This document shows, one piece after another, positions 16,927 through 26,400 of a stretch of 64,000 bases of DNA. Source of the stretch: Alishewanella longhuensis (GTDB lineage Bacteria; Pseudomonadota; Gammaproteobacteria; Enterobacterales; Alteromonadaceae); the NCBI RefSeq assembly GCF_014653435.1, contig NZ_BNAO01000003.1:365942-429941 (forward strand), written 5' to 3'. The notes beneath the pieces were generated by a model. The model was not told where the DNA came from. It ran no database searches and was given only the letters and a program-made list of their open reading frames with translations. Within the stretch, counting starts at the first letter, position 1, and each line of letters begins with the position of its first letter. Made by a program: the position numbers and the translations under genes.

Positions 16927-18207
16927 TCAAAAGCGTACTTGCCAATTGAAGGCAGCATCGAGTGCTGAATGACCGTCTACTGCAACTGGAAGTTTATTTT
17001 GCCATTTCAAACTTGCACTAAGCAAGCCAGAAAATAACGGGATTGAGCTTGTGACGACCGATTGTACACTATTTGTTGCCTCAGAGAATGGGATATCCCA
17101 TCGTTGAAAGCTCACGTGCCATTTTATAGCTGCACCAGTGCTCTCAAACCAATTAAGGCCAACACTATTATCTGACTTTAGGTACTGAGCATCACTAGTA
17201 TGCCCTAAAAATTGCCAATCTAGGTAATCGGCCTGAAATAAGCGCGTTTCAATAAAACCTGATAACGAGCCATCGAATATCGAGAGGCTTTGTTTGAAGC
17301 CAGCAGTTAATGCCAATGCTGCGTTAGTGGTTTGGTAATCTAAACGACTGTAAACTTGTTTGTTTGTGTTAATTGCATGGGTAAACGTAAAATTAACATA
17401 AGTTGCTTTGTTATTTTGCCAGTTTTGCATAATGTTTTGCGTTTTAACCTGTGCAAGCTCAGCCGAAATTTGTGAGCTAAAGTTCAACACATGATGTGAA
17501 GCGGCTTTAACAAATTGTAATTGTCCTAATCCATGCTTATCAAAATGACCTAAAGTTAGGTCCCAGCCATGGTTAATAAAAGCATTATGTAAAGGTTGTC
17601 TACCATTACTTAGCTGCAAAGTTATTGGCGGCGTATAAAACCGATTAGAGCTTAGCAGTCCTGATGCAGCAGGGCCTGCATGCAAGTTTTCTTGAGCTAT
17701 GCTAATGGAAAGCTTGGGGAATGCATAAGCCAGATAACTGCCGGCAAAATGTTGTGACGAATAATTTTCTGTTAATGTATTTTCGAAGCGCTGCGCAAAT
17801 AGACCTACTGCAAAATTTCCTTGATACCACTCTGTTCCGAGCTTTGCACTGTAGCGTGCAAACTGCGACTGCTGACCAGCAACCCAAATGCTGTTTGAAT
17901 TGGTATATCCCGCGCTAAAATAATGATTATAATTACCTTCGACGTACCTTATGGCATTCAGTAGTCTATCAACCGCGCGCTGCTCTTCTTCGCTTAGCAC
18001 CTGCTTTTGCAATGTAAAAAGCTGTTCTGATACTGGAGCAATAAAAATGCGTTCTTGATGTAAATTAGTAGTTATCAACTGGCTTGCAACCAATAAGTCC
18101 AGACTGTCCATAACAGTCCGGTCAGACTTATCGAACCATGGCGCTGCCGAGACGGGGCTTAAGATAAGTAGCAGCAGAATGTTAAAAAAGCTTTTTGATA
18201 TTTTCAT
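16927..18207 (-). CDS. wzi: Capsule assembly protein, Wzi family outer-membrane barrel
   Basis: The 426-residue protein has a signal peptide ending near Val-Ser-Ala and then alternating hydrophobic/polar strands with many aromatic residues, ending in Phe as outer-membrane barrels do (last residues WQVRF). An N-terminal helical region precedes the barrel, as in E. coli Wzi, an 18-stranded barrel that anchors capsule to the cell surface. It is first in the minus-strand cluster and directly precedes the SLBB export gene. The symbol reflects family, not proven orthology. Confidence 0.75.
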   Translation of the reverse strand: MKISKSFFNILLLLILSPVSAAPWFDKSDRTVMDSLDLLVASQLITTNLHQERIFIAPVSEQLFTLQKQVLSEEEQRAVDRLLNAIRYVEGNYNHYFSAGYTNSNSIWVAGQQSQFARYSAKLGTEWYQGNFAVGLFAQRFENTLTENYSSQHFAGSYLAYAFPKLSISIAQENLHAGPAASGLLSSNRFYTPPITLQLSNGRQPLHNAFINHGWDLTLGHFDKHGLGQLQFVKAASHHVLNFSSQISAELAQVKTQNIMQNWQNNKATYVNFTFTHAINTNKQVYSRLDYQTTNAALALTAGFKQSLSIFDGSLSGFIETRLFQADYLDWQFLGHTSDAQYLKSDNSVGLNWFESTGAAIKWHVSFQRWDIPFSEATNSVQSVVTSSIPLFSGLLSASLKWQNKLPVAVDGHSALDAAFNWQVRF

Positions 18208-18232
18208 TTTTTTACATTTAAATTTTTGGCCG

Positions 18233-18262
18233 AGAATAGCAGAAACACCACAAAGCTGTAAA
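18233..18262 (-). promoter_or_regulatory. Possible sigma-70 promoter of the wzi-gsp cluster
   Basis: On the minus strand TTTACA (18257-18262) and TATTCT (18233-18238) are 18 bases apart and lie 26 bases before the wzi ATG. The match is moderate. The rest of the 237-base divergent gap is AT-rich, and I could not assign a convincing wecC promoter in it. Confidence 0.35.
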
Positions 18263-18447
18263 TGTTATGCTAGCGTATGTTTTGCGTTACTTTGTACTGA
18301 TAGGTCGATTTTTTTGCTGCTTAGCGGTTGCTTTGGGTTTTAGCGCTCACTTTTAGTTTGTTATATTTTTCTATATGTAAATTGTATATTCATTTTCGCA
18401 GCCTTAAGATGAGCACATTACAATCTAAATCCTACTAAGGGGATATG

Positions 18448-19695
18448 ATGTCAGCTTTTTTTTCTAAAGTGTCGGTAATTGGTCTTGGCTATATTGGTTT
18501 ACCTACTGCTGCAGTAATCGCTTCGCGCGGTGTTGAGGTGGTGGGTATTGATGTCTCTGAGCACGCAGTTAACACAATAAATCAGGGTAAAATACATATC
18601 GTAGAGCCGGATTTAGATATGTTAGTGCAGGCTGCGGTAACAACTGGTAAGTTACGTGCTTCGCTTATACCTGAGCCGGCACAAGCTTTTATGATTGCGG
18701 TACCCACTCCTTTTAAAGAAAATAAATCACCTGATCTTAGCTATATTCGTACTGCTATCGAAAATATTGCTCCGGTAATTGAAAAAGGTAATTTAATTGT
18801 CTTGGAATCAACCTCACCTGTTGGCACAACCGAGCAAATCGCTCAGTGGCTAAATGAGCTTCGGCCTGATTTAAAGGTTCCGATGGACCATTCTGATGCT
18901 GCCGATATTTTTATTGCGCATTGCCCAGAGCGCGTTTTACCGGGCAGAGTGTTACAGGAATTGGTAAGTAATGACCGTATTATTGGCGGTATTACGCCAC
19001 GCTGTGCCGAAAAAGCCAAGTCTTTGTATGAGCTGTTCGTTCGGGGTGAATGTTTACAAACCCATGCCCGTACCGCCGAGATGGCCAAGCTGACAGAAAA
19101 CGCCTTTCGCGATGTGAATATTGCTTTTGCCAATGAATTATCACTTATCTGTGACAAGCTAAAAATTAATGTTTGGGAGCTAATTAAACTTTCAAACCGC
19201 CACCCTCGCGTCAATATTTTAAGCCCAGGTCCTGGCGTGGGCGGTCACTGTATCGCAGTTGACCCTTGGTTTATTGTTGATTCAGCGCCTGAGCTTGCTA
19301 AGTTAATTCGTTCGGCCCGCGAAATTAACGACAGCAAACCGCACTATGTTATTGAGAAGGTAAAGGCGGCGGCAGACCAATTTAAACGCCCTGTTATCGC
19401 CTGTTTGGGTTTAGCCTTTAAAGCCGATATTGATGATTTACGCGAGAGCCCGGCCTTGGATATTGCTGAGCACTTAATTAATGATAATGTGGGTGAGGTA
19501 TTGTTAGTTGAACCCAATATCAAACAATTACCGAAGCGTCTTAGCCAGCATAACGACAAGTTAACTACCCTACCCCAAGCATTAGAACGAGCCAATGTGC
19601 TGGTTGTGCTGGTCGACCACCGCCAATTCAAAGCATTACATATCAACGAGGTAGCAGCAAAAGTCGTCATCGACACCCGCGGTATCTTCGGCTAA
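18448..19695 (+). CDS. wecC: UDP-N-acetyl-D-mannosamine dehydrogenase (WecC-like)
   Basis: The 415-residue enzyme has an N-terminal Rossmann domain with GLGYIGLP, the central helix, and a C-terminal UDP-binding domain. The active-site block GPGVGGHCIAVDP contains the catalytic Cys. It oxidises UDP-ManNAc to UDP-ManNAcA with NAD, a precursor for surface polysaccharides. Of two adjacent ATGs I choose the second because AAGGGG then sits five bases upstream. It is divergent from wzi and convergent, one base apart, with the transposase gene. No wecB epimerase is in the window. Confidence 0.9.
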   Translation: MSAFFSKVSVIGLGYIGLPTAAVIASRGVEVVGIDVSEHAVNTINQGKIHIVEPDLDMLVQAAVTTGKLRASLIPEPAQAFMIAVPTPFKENKSPDLSYIRTAIENIAPVIEKGNLIVLESTSPVGTTEQIAQWLNELRPDLKVPMDHSDAADIFIAHCPERVLPGRVLQELVSNDRIIGGITPRCAEKAKSLYELFVRGECLQTHARTAEMAKLTENAFRDVNIAFANELSLICDKLKINVWELIKLSNRHPRVNILSPGPGVGGHCIAVDPWFIVDSAPELAKLIRSAREINDSKPHYVIEKVKAAADQFKRPVIACLGLAFKADIDDLRESPALDIAEHLINDNVGEVLLVEPNIKQLPKRLSQHNDKLTTLPQALERANVLVVLVDHRQFKALHINEVAAKVVIDTRGIFG

Positions 19696-19696
19696 C

Positions 19697-19756
19697 TTAT
19701 CCACACAACTCCGGTACCGGCCCGACCACTTTATCCACAGGTCTCCGGTACCGGTC
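19697..19756. repeat. Two REP elements overlapping the 3' end of the RAYT gene
   Basis: Two copies of the core palindrome CCGGTACCGG (19711-19720 and 19745-19754) each follow a perfect TTATCCACA (19697-19705 and 19731-19739). They occupy the last codons of the RAYT gene and abut the wecC stop. Confidence 0.9.
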
Positions 19757-20377
19757 TAACCTGTTTTGAGGGCGCGGCTTTATGCTGTTCTTAGTCAGGG
19801 CATTACGGATATCATATAATTCATCTTCACTCATGGGTTGAGTAAATAACTGATTGTACGCTTTTAAGCGAGCTAATGAGGTAGCCCCAAGAGCCTCATA
19901 TGTTGTATGTGGTGTTATTACCGTCGAATTTTTGCCGCAAGCATTAGTGAGAAAACTAGACCACTCGAAACCACCTGGAGTCTTCACTAAACCAGCCCGG
20001 ACCGGGTTTAGTTCTATGTAGCGATAACACGCGAGCAGGTAATAGTCGCTTTCAATAACGCTGGCAAAATACTTACCATCCCATACTGTGCCTGTGCGCT
20101 GATTGATGGTGTTGTAGTAAGCGGCGTATTTGCGTCCTAAACATTGCATAAAATGCGGTACTTCAGCCCCGTCTTCAGGTGTAATTAAAAGATGATAGTG
20201 GTTAGACATCAAGACGAATGCATGTAACTTGATTGCAAAGGTTTCTAACTTACTACAAAGCATTTTGAAAAAGACGCGCTTATCTGCTTCAGATCCGAAA
20301 CAGTGCATACGATTATGCCCACGGTTAATAATGTGATAAGGCATGCCATCAATAAATGAGCGAGGTTTTCTAGCCAT
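19697..20377 (-). CDS. REP-associated tyrosine transposase (RAYT, TnpA_REP, Y1 HUH family)
   Basis: The product (226 residues from the ATG ending at 20377; an ATG four codons upstream is also possible) is a Y1 transposase domain. The HUH motif lies in NHYHLL near residue 62, after HAFVLMS, and the catalytic Tyr helix in the block YRYIELNPVRAGLV. The MPYHIINRGHNR start is typical of RAYTs. It is a single domesticated copy without IS ends but flanked by inverted REP elements, one of which overlaps its 3' end so that the last residues are REP-encoded. RAYTs bind and cut REP hairpins in single-stranded DNA and are thought to spread them. Confidence 0.92.
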   Translation of the reverse strand: MARKPRSFIDGMPYHIINRGHNRMHCFGSEADKRVFFKMLCSKLETFAIKLHAFVLMSNHYHLLITPEDGAEVPHFMQCLGRKYAAYYNTINQRTGTVWDGKYFASVIESDYYLLACYRYIELNPVRAGLVKTPGGFEWSSFLTNACGKNSTVITPHTTYEALGATSLARLKAYNQLFTQPMSEDELYDIRNALTKNSIKPRPQNRLDRYRRPVDKVVGPVPELCG

Positions 20378-20454
20378 AATGAAAAACATTTGTTAATAAA
20401 GATTAAATTTAGATTAATAAGTGAATTTTTCAAATCAAAGCTCAACAGGTAAGA

Positions 20455-20485
20455 CCTCCAACCGGTACCGGAGTTGTGTGGACAA
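20455..20485. repeat. REP element upstream of the RAYT gene, inverted relative to the downstream copies
   Basis: The core palindrome is at 20462-20471, followed by GAGTTGTGTGGACAA, a one-base variant of the shared tail. Together with the copies at 19697-19756 it flanks the RAYT gene in inverted orientation, the usual layout of a RAYT with its REPs. Confidence 0.88.
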
Positions 20486-20563
20486 GTGGCTTGATATAGC
20501 GCAGGGTGTAACGCAGGCTTCCTGGCATACTATGATTATAAGTTGAGAAACTGAGCTGAACCT

Positions 20564-23227
20564 ATGAATAAACCGCAATACCAGGTACATAACAAAAATG
20601 CTGATGAGGCGCTAGCCGAATTAGGTAGCAGTGCGGCTGGCTTATCAACTCAGGAGGCTAAAGCACGCTTTTTACATTATGGTGAAAATGCCTTGCCGCA
20701 GGCGCCGGGCCCCTCATTGCTTTATCGTTTTTTTAAGCATTTTCACGATACCTTAATTTACGTCTTGCTATTTGCCGCCTTGGTTACAGCTATTTTGGGT
20801 CATTGGCTGGACACAGTGGTAATACTCGCTGTGGTGGTGATTAATGCCATTATCGGGTTTATTCAGGAAGGAAAAGCCGAGCAAGCCTTAGCTGGCATTC
20901 GCCAGATGTTATCGGTAAACGCCAATGTCTGCCGCGATGGGCAATGGCAGCAGTTGCCAGCTGACGTTTTAGTGCCTGGTGATATTGTGAAACTTCGCTC
21001 TGGTGATCGAGTGCCGGCTGATTTACGCATGCTGGAAACTACTGAACTGCGCATTGAAGAGTCGGCGCTAACAGGTGAATCGATGCCCGTGTCGAAACAA
21101 ACCGCGCCCGTTGCAACAGATGCACCTTTAGGCGATCGCAGTTGTTTAGCTTTTTCCGGCACTTTGGTAACCTCTGGACGGGGTATTGGGGTTGTGACCG
21201 CCACTGGTGCTACAACAGAGATTGGCCAGATCAATACGCTACTTTCTGATGTACAAAGTTTAGAAACACCCCTTACCAAGCAAATGAACCAGTTTGGTCG
21301 CTACCTTGCGTTGGCTATCGCTATCTTGACGGTGCTAATGCTAGCTATCGGCTTACTGGCACATAACTATGCCCCAGTCGACGTATTTTTAGCCGCTATT
21401 GGCTTTGCCGTAGCAGCTATACCTGAGGGGTTACCCGCTATTTTAACCATTACTCTGGCACTTGGCGTAAAACAAATGGCTAGACGCAATGCTATTACCC
21501 GGCGGTTAAATGCCGTAGAAACTCTGGGTGCGATAACGGTAATTTGCTCAGATAAGACCGGGACTCTCACCCGCAATGAAATGACAGTTAAAGATGTGGT
21601 TACCAGACAGGGGCATTATCAGGTTAATGGTATTGGCTATGAACCGACGGGTGACATTTTGCATCAGAACCAACCAGTTGCTCTTGGAGAGCATCCTGCG
21701 TTGCAAGCATTGATAGAAGTGATTGCCGTGGCAAACGACAGTGAGCTACAACAAAAAGCTCAGCAATGGCAGGTGCATGGCGAACCCACTGAGGGGGCCT
21801 TACTTTGCTTGGCAGAGAAAACAGGATTTGAACGTGAACGCTATCAGCGATTGGCGGTGATCCCGTTTGAATCTGAAAATAAGTTTATGGCTAGCTTGGA
21901 GCAAAGGCCTGACGGCAGCAAACAGCTATTACTAAAAGGCGCACCAGACCGCTTATTACCGCGTTGCCAAACACAACTATCGGCACAAGGCGAAATTGAG
22001 CCGCTGGATCAAGCCTTTTGGCTAAAACAAATTGAAGTGTTGAGTCAACAAGGTTTACGGGTATTAGCCGCAGCAGGTAAAAGCACTGAACAGAATGAAT
22101 TAGGCATAAAAGAGTTAGAAGCGCTATGTTTTTATGGCCTTATCGGCATTATTGATCCCCCCAGACCTGAAGCGATAACGGCAATTGCCGCCTGCCAGGG
22201 TGCAGGGATTAAAGTGAAAATGATCACAGGTGACCATGCCGGAACCGCCAAAGCTATTGGCGAAGCCATGGGGTTAGCGCAACACGGTGAGCTAGTGGTC
22301 TATACCGGCAAACAAGTTGAACAAGCTTCTAGCGCAGAGCTGCAAGAGATGGCGTTAAAAGGCACTATTTTCGCCCGCACCAGCCCAGAGCATAAGCTGC
22401 GCTTGGTGCAAGCCTTACAGCAACAAGGCGAAGTAGTGGCCATGACCGGTGATGGGGTAAATGACGCGCCGGCACTAAAACAAGCCGACGTTGGCGTAGC
22501 CATGGGCATCAAAGGTTCTGAGGCCAGTAAAGAGGCTGCCGATATTGTACTGGCCGATGACAACTTTAGTACCATCGCCGCTGCCGTTGCAGAGGGCCGC
22601 ACTATTTATGATAACTTACGCAAAGCCATTTTATTTATCCTACCGACTAATGGTGCGCAAGGGTTAGTCATGCTCTGTGCCGTCTTATTTGGCTTAACGC
22701 TACCGCTTACTCCGGTGCAAATTCTCTGGGTTAATATGGTTGTTGCAGTAACGTTGGCACTGGCATTGGCCTTTGAACCCGCTGAACCGGGTGTGATGCA
22801 ACGAGCACCACGGCAAACGAAAGCAGCGCTATTAAGTGGCGCTTTTTTAAGGCGTATTACCTTAGTTTCAGTGCTAATTGGTGGCTGTGCGATGCTACTG
22901 TTTCAACTGGCGTTAAGTGAAGGTTTTGATTTGGCTTATGCCAGGACCATTACCGTTACCGCCTTGGTTGTGGCTCAGGCCGGTTATCTGCTTAATAGCC
23001 GGCATTTAAGTAGCTTTAGTTTGCATCCGAAACTCTTATTCACCAACCTTATTGCCTGGTTAGCCATCGCCATTTTAGTGCTATTGCAGCTTGGCTTTGT
23101 TTACGCGCCCTTTATGCAGAACTGGTTTGGTACCACATCCCTGCAGCTGGTGCACTGGGGCTGGGCACTGCTTGGGGCTGTATGTGTAATGTTAGTAATT
23201 GAACTTGAGAAAAAGTTGTTATGGTAA
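20564..23227 (+). CDS. P2-type cation-transporting ATPase
   Basis: The 887-residue protein has an N-terminal cation ATPase domain, a TGES actuator motif (170-173), the PEGLPA motif of M4, the phosphorylation site DKTGT (Asp330) and the hinge motif TGDGVNDAP. Ten membrane helices are expected. It belongs with Ca/Na/K-type (P2) pumps, not heavy-metal P1B pumps, since no CPC motif is present. The M6 helix reads NMVVAVTLALALAFEP and lacks the Asp of the SERCA calcium site, so the ion is uncertain. REPs lie on both sides. Confidence 0.9.
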   Translation: MNKPQYQVHNKNADEALAELGSSAAGLSTQEAKARFLHYGENALPQAPGPSLLYRFFKHFHDTLIYVLLFAALVTAILGHWLDTVVILAVVVINAIIGFIQEGKAEQALAGIRQMLSVNANVCRDGQWQQLPADVLVPGDIVKLRSGDRVPADLRMLETTELRIEESALTGESMPVSKQTAPVATDAPLGDRSCLAFSGTLVTSGRGIGVVTATGATTEIGQINTLLSDVQSLETPLTKQMNQFGRYLALAIAILTVLMLAIGLLAHNYAPVDVFLAAIGFAVAAIPEGLPAILTITLALGVKQMARRNAITRRLNAVETLGAITVICSDKTGTLTRNEMTVKDVVTRQGHYQVNGIGYEPTGDILHQNQPVALGEHPALQALIEVIAVANDSELQQKAQQWQVHGEPTEGALLCLAEKTGFERERYQRLAVIPFESENKFMASLEQRPDGSKQLLLKGAPDRLLPRCQTQLSAQGEIEPLDQAFWLKQIEVLSQQGLRVLAAAGKSTEQNELGIKELEALCFYGLIGIIDPPRPEAITAIAACQGAGIKVKMITGDHAGTAKAIGEAMGLAQHGELVVYTGKQVEQASSAELQEMALKGTIFARTSPEHKLRLVQALQQQGEVVAMTGDGVNDAPALKQADVGVAMGIKGSEASKEAADIVLADDNFSTIAAAVAEGRTIYDNLRKAILFILPTNGAQGLVMLCAVLFGLTLPLTPVQILWVNMVVAVTLALALAFEPAEPGVMQRAPRQTKAALLSGAFLRRITLVSVLIGGCAMLLFQLALSEGFDLAYARTITVTALVVAQAGYLLNSRHLSSFSLHPKLLFTNLIAWLAIAILVLLQLGFVYAPFMQNWFGTTSLQLVHWGWALLGAVCVMLVIELEKKLLW

Positions 23228-23230
23228 CTA

Positions 23231-23382
23231 AGGCATACTGGTCAGACCGGTACCGGAGTTGTGTGGATAATTAGGCATACTGGTCAGGCCGGTACCGGAG
23301 TTGTGTGGATAAACTGGTCGGGCCGGTACCGGAGTTGTGTGGATAAACTGGTCGGGCCGGTACCGGAGTTGTGTGGATAATC
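23231..23382. repeat. Tandem array of four REP elements
   Basis: Core palindromes occur at 23247, 23289, 23323 and 23357 (start positions), all in the same orientation. The spacing is 42, 34 and 34 bases. Each unit ends with TGTGGATAA, the reverse complement of TTATCCACA, at 23262, 23304, 23338 and 23372. The array fills most of the gap between the ATPase and the hybrid kinase. Confidence 0.93.
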
Positions 23383-23475
23383 TAACGGTGTTGCTGCAGC
23401 GTGAAAAATTCGCTGTGTTTTGCTGATTAAGTTATGCTGTAAGCAAAACTTGCTGCCGTGATAGGTTAGATTATT

Positions 23476-26400
23476 TTGCTAATTGAACTGTTTCGTATTC
23501 CCACTGATAGCACTTTGCTGATGGGCACCTATAACAGTGCTTTAGTAGTGCTCTCTTTAGTAATAGCCATTTTATCTTCTTCCGCCGCTCTATTTTCTGT
23601 GGAACTTAGCCGTCAAAACCCACTTCGTTGGCAGCAACAACTTGGTTTGGTTGCTGGCAGTATCAGCTTGGGTATTGGTATCTGGTCGATGCATTTTATC
23701 GGCATGCTGGCATTTCAGCTTTGTACCCCGGTTGAGTACCTAAGCGGTATTACTTTATTGTCATTGCTACCGAGTGTTTTAGCCTCTTGGGTAGCCCTAA
23801 ACCTCCTTGTCCGCGAAAAAATAGCATTAATACAATTAGCCATTGGTGGTGTATTAGTGGGCGCTGGCATAGGCGCTATGCATTACTCTGGTATGGCGGC
23901 GATGCAAATGGCTGTACAACTACGTTACGACCCACTCTTTTTCGCCTTATCTATTATTGTTGCGGTCGTCATGGCATTTTTAGCACTTTGGATCCGATTT
24001 GGCGTGCAAAGTCTGCAAGCTAAATTAGCTGGCTGGCAACTCAATTTATTAAGTGGCCTAGTGATGGGACTGGCTATTAGTGCCATGCACTATACTGGCA
24101 TGCTAGCGGCGCGCTTTGTCGCTCCGCCAGGCTTTACTGCAACTGGGGAAGAGGCAAATAGCCAGCAAATAGCACTTATTGTTACTTCTATTAGTGTCGT
24201 GGTGACACTGTTGGTGTTGTTAGTTCAAGCCGTCTTAAAGTTCTATCATGCTAAACATAGCTTTGAGAACAGTGCCGCTCGTCTCAGTGCCATTATGAAT
24301 ACTGCCTTAGATGCTATTTTGACCTTTAATCACAAAGGCATTGTGATTGACAGTAACAGTGCGGCACAAACCTTATTTAAAGTGAAAACCGGCAGTCTCA
24401 CCGGACGACATTTTAAGCAATTATTACCAGCGCCCTATGCTGCTGAATATCAACAACTGTTAGCACAGGCTAGTCATAACGAAGTATCTCAATTGACCGG
24501 TGCCGAGCGGCAACTATGGATCTTGACTGACGAGCAACAGCAGTATCCGGTGCGAGTAATGTTAAGCCGCAGTACTTTAGATGAGCGCCCTATCTATGTT
24601 GCCTGTTTAAGTGATATTTCAAAACAACTGGCCACCGCGAAAACGTTGGAAGAAAGTGAGCAAAAATTTCGCTCGCTTATCCAAAATATCCCTGGCGCAG
24701 CCTTTCGTTGTTTGCCAGATAACAGTTGGAGCATGATTTTTATTAGTGATGCCGTAGAAAGCTTATGCGGTTACCCTGCTACTGATTTTTTATTACCGAA
24801 TCCCAAACGCAACTGGACCGACTTAATACTGGCGGAAGATCACACTTTAGTTGCAGGCATTAACCATACACAGACCTTTATGCTGGAGTATCGGATCCGT
24901 CACAAAGATGGCAGTATTCGTTGGCTATTAGAGCAAGGTGATGCCCTGCTCGATGATCAGGGCAACGTCCAGGCTCTGGACGGCTTTATTATGGATATTT
25001 CTGAGCGGCGTTTATTTGAAGAACAATTACAGCAAGCCAAACAAAAAGCAGAACAAGCGGTTGAAGTAAAAACAGCCTTCTTGGCCAATATGAGCCACGA
25101 AATCCGCACCCCGCTTAATGCCGTTATTGGTTTTACAGATCTCTTGCTGGAAAACCCCGATTCACCAGATGCGGTACGTTATATTCAAACAGTAAATCAA
25201 TCGGCAAAATCGTTACTCGTGCTACTTAATGATATTTTAGACAGTGCAAAGCTGGAAAGAGGCAAGTTGGAGCTCGAACAAGTTAATTTTAATCTTACCG
25301 AACTGATCGATAATGTTGTCTCTACGCTTTGGGTAAATGCCCGCAATAAACAGTTGGCATTAAATTTTTCGTTAAGCCCGAAATTAGCGCACTTTTATTT
25401 CGGTGCCGCACCGCGGATCCGGCAAGTTTTATTAAATATTCTAGGCAATGCTATCAAATTTACAGAGCAAGGTACCGTCACACTAAACGTAGCACCGGTT
25501 GCCGACAAGATTGCTTTTACCATTACCGATACGGGCATTGGCATAGCTGATAATCGTTTGGCCAGTATTTTTGAGCCATTTACCCAAGCTGACGCCAGTA
25601 TGAGCCGCCGCTTTGGTGGCACTGGTCTAGGTACCACTATTAGTAAGCAATTGGTAGAGCTAATGGGGGGAACGATTAACGTCAGCAGTACCTTGGGCCA
25701 AGGTTCAACCTTTACTGTGCTTCTTCCTCTAGCAGCAGGCCAAGCCGTTGAAATGGCGACAACGCTAAATAAACTACCCCCAATGCATTTTCTAATTGCC
25801 GATGATATTCCGCAAAATCTAGAATTACTGAGTGCCATTTTACAACGTGACAAACATCAGGTAACTACCGCTGCTAATGGCGAAGAAGTGCTACAACAGT
25901 TAGACAAAATTCAACCAGACATAGTGTTGCTGGATGTACAAATGCCAGTAATGGATGGGCTGACGGCTACCAGGCTGAGGCGAGAATATGAAGCTACACA
26001 TCGGTTACCACGTCTACCTATAGTTGCACTTACCGCCAGTGCATTGACAGAAGACCGTCACGCTGTTATCGAAGCAGGTATGGATGGCTTCGCTTCTAAA
26101 CCCATTGATACCGATGTCTTGTTTAGTGAAATTGCCAGGGTACTCAATATCGACTTACTGAATGTGGCAAGTACTGCCTCCCCTCGAAGCTTTGCTATTA
26201 TCGATTTTGAACAGGGAAAAAAATTGTGGGGGAGCACAGAAAAGCACTACACAGAACTACAGCGGTTTGCGAATGGTCCATTGCAGCATTTATGCGAAGA
26301 TATATTAAGCGCTGAAGCCGAGGCTGACAAGGCAGCCTTACAGCGTATCGCTCATAGTTATAAAGGCCTAACCGGCAACCTAAGTTTAATGGCACTAGCC

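Noticed and set aside
18208..18444. Promoter for wecC
   Set aside because: The region is AT-rich, but no -35/-10 pair with acceptable spacing could be chosen with confidence.
19697..20485. Complete IS200/IS605 insertion sequence
   Set aside because: The transposase is the single-copy RAYT type with flanking REPs; no tnpB, left/right end pair or target duplication was seen.
23231..23382. CRISPR-like array of regular direct repeats
   Set aside because: The repeats have 34 or 42 base steps with no unique spacers, and no cas gene is near. They are REP elements.
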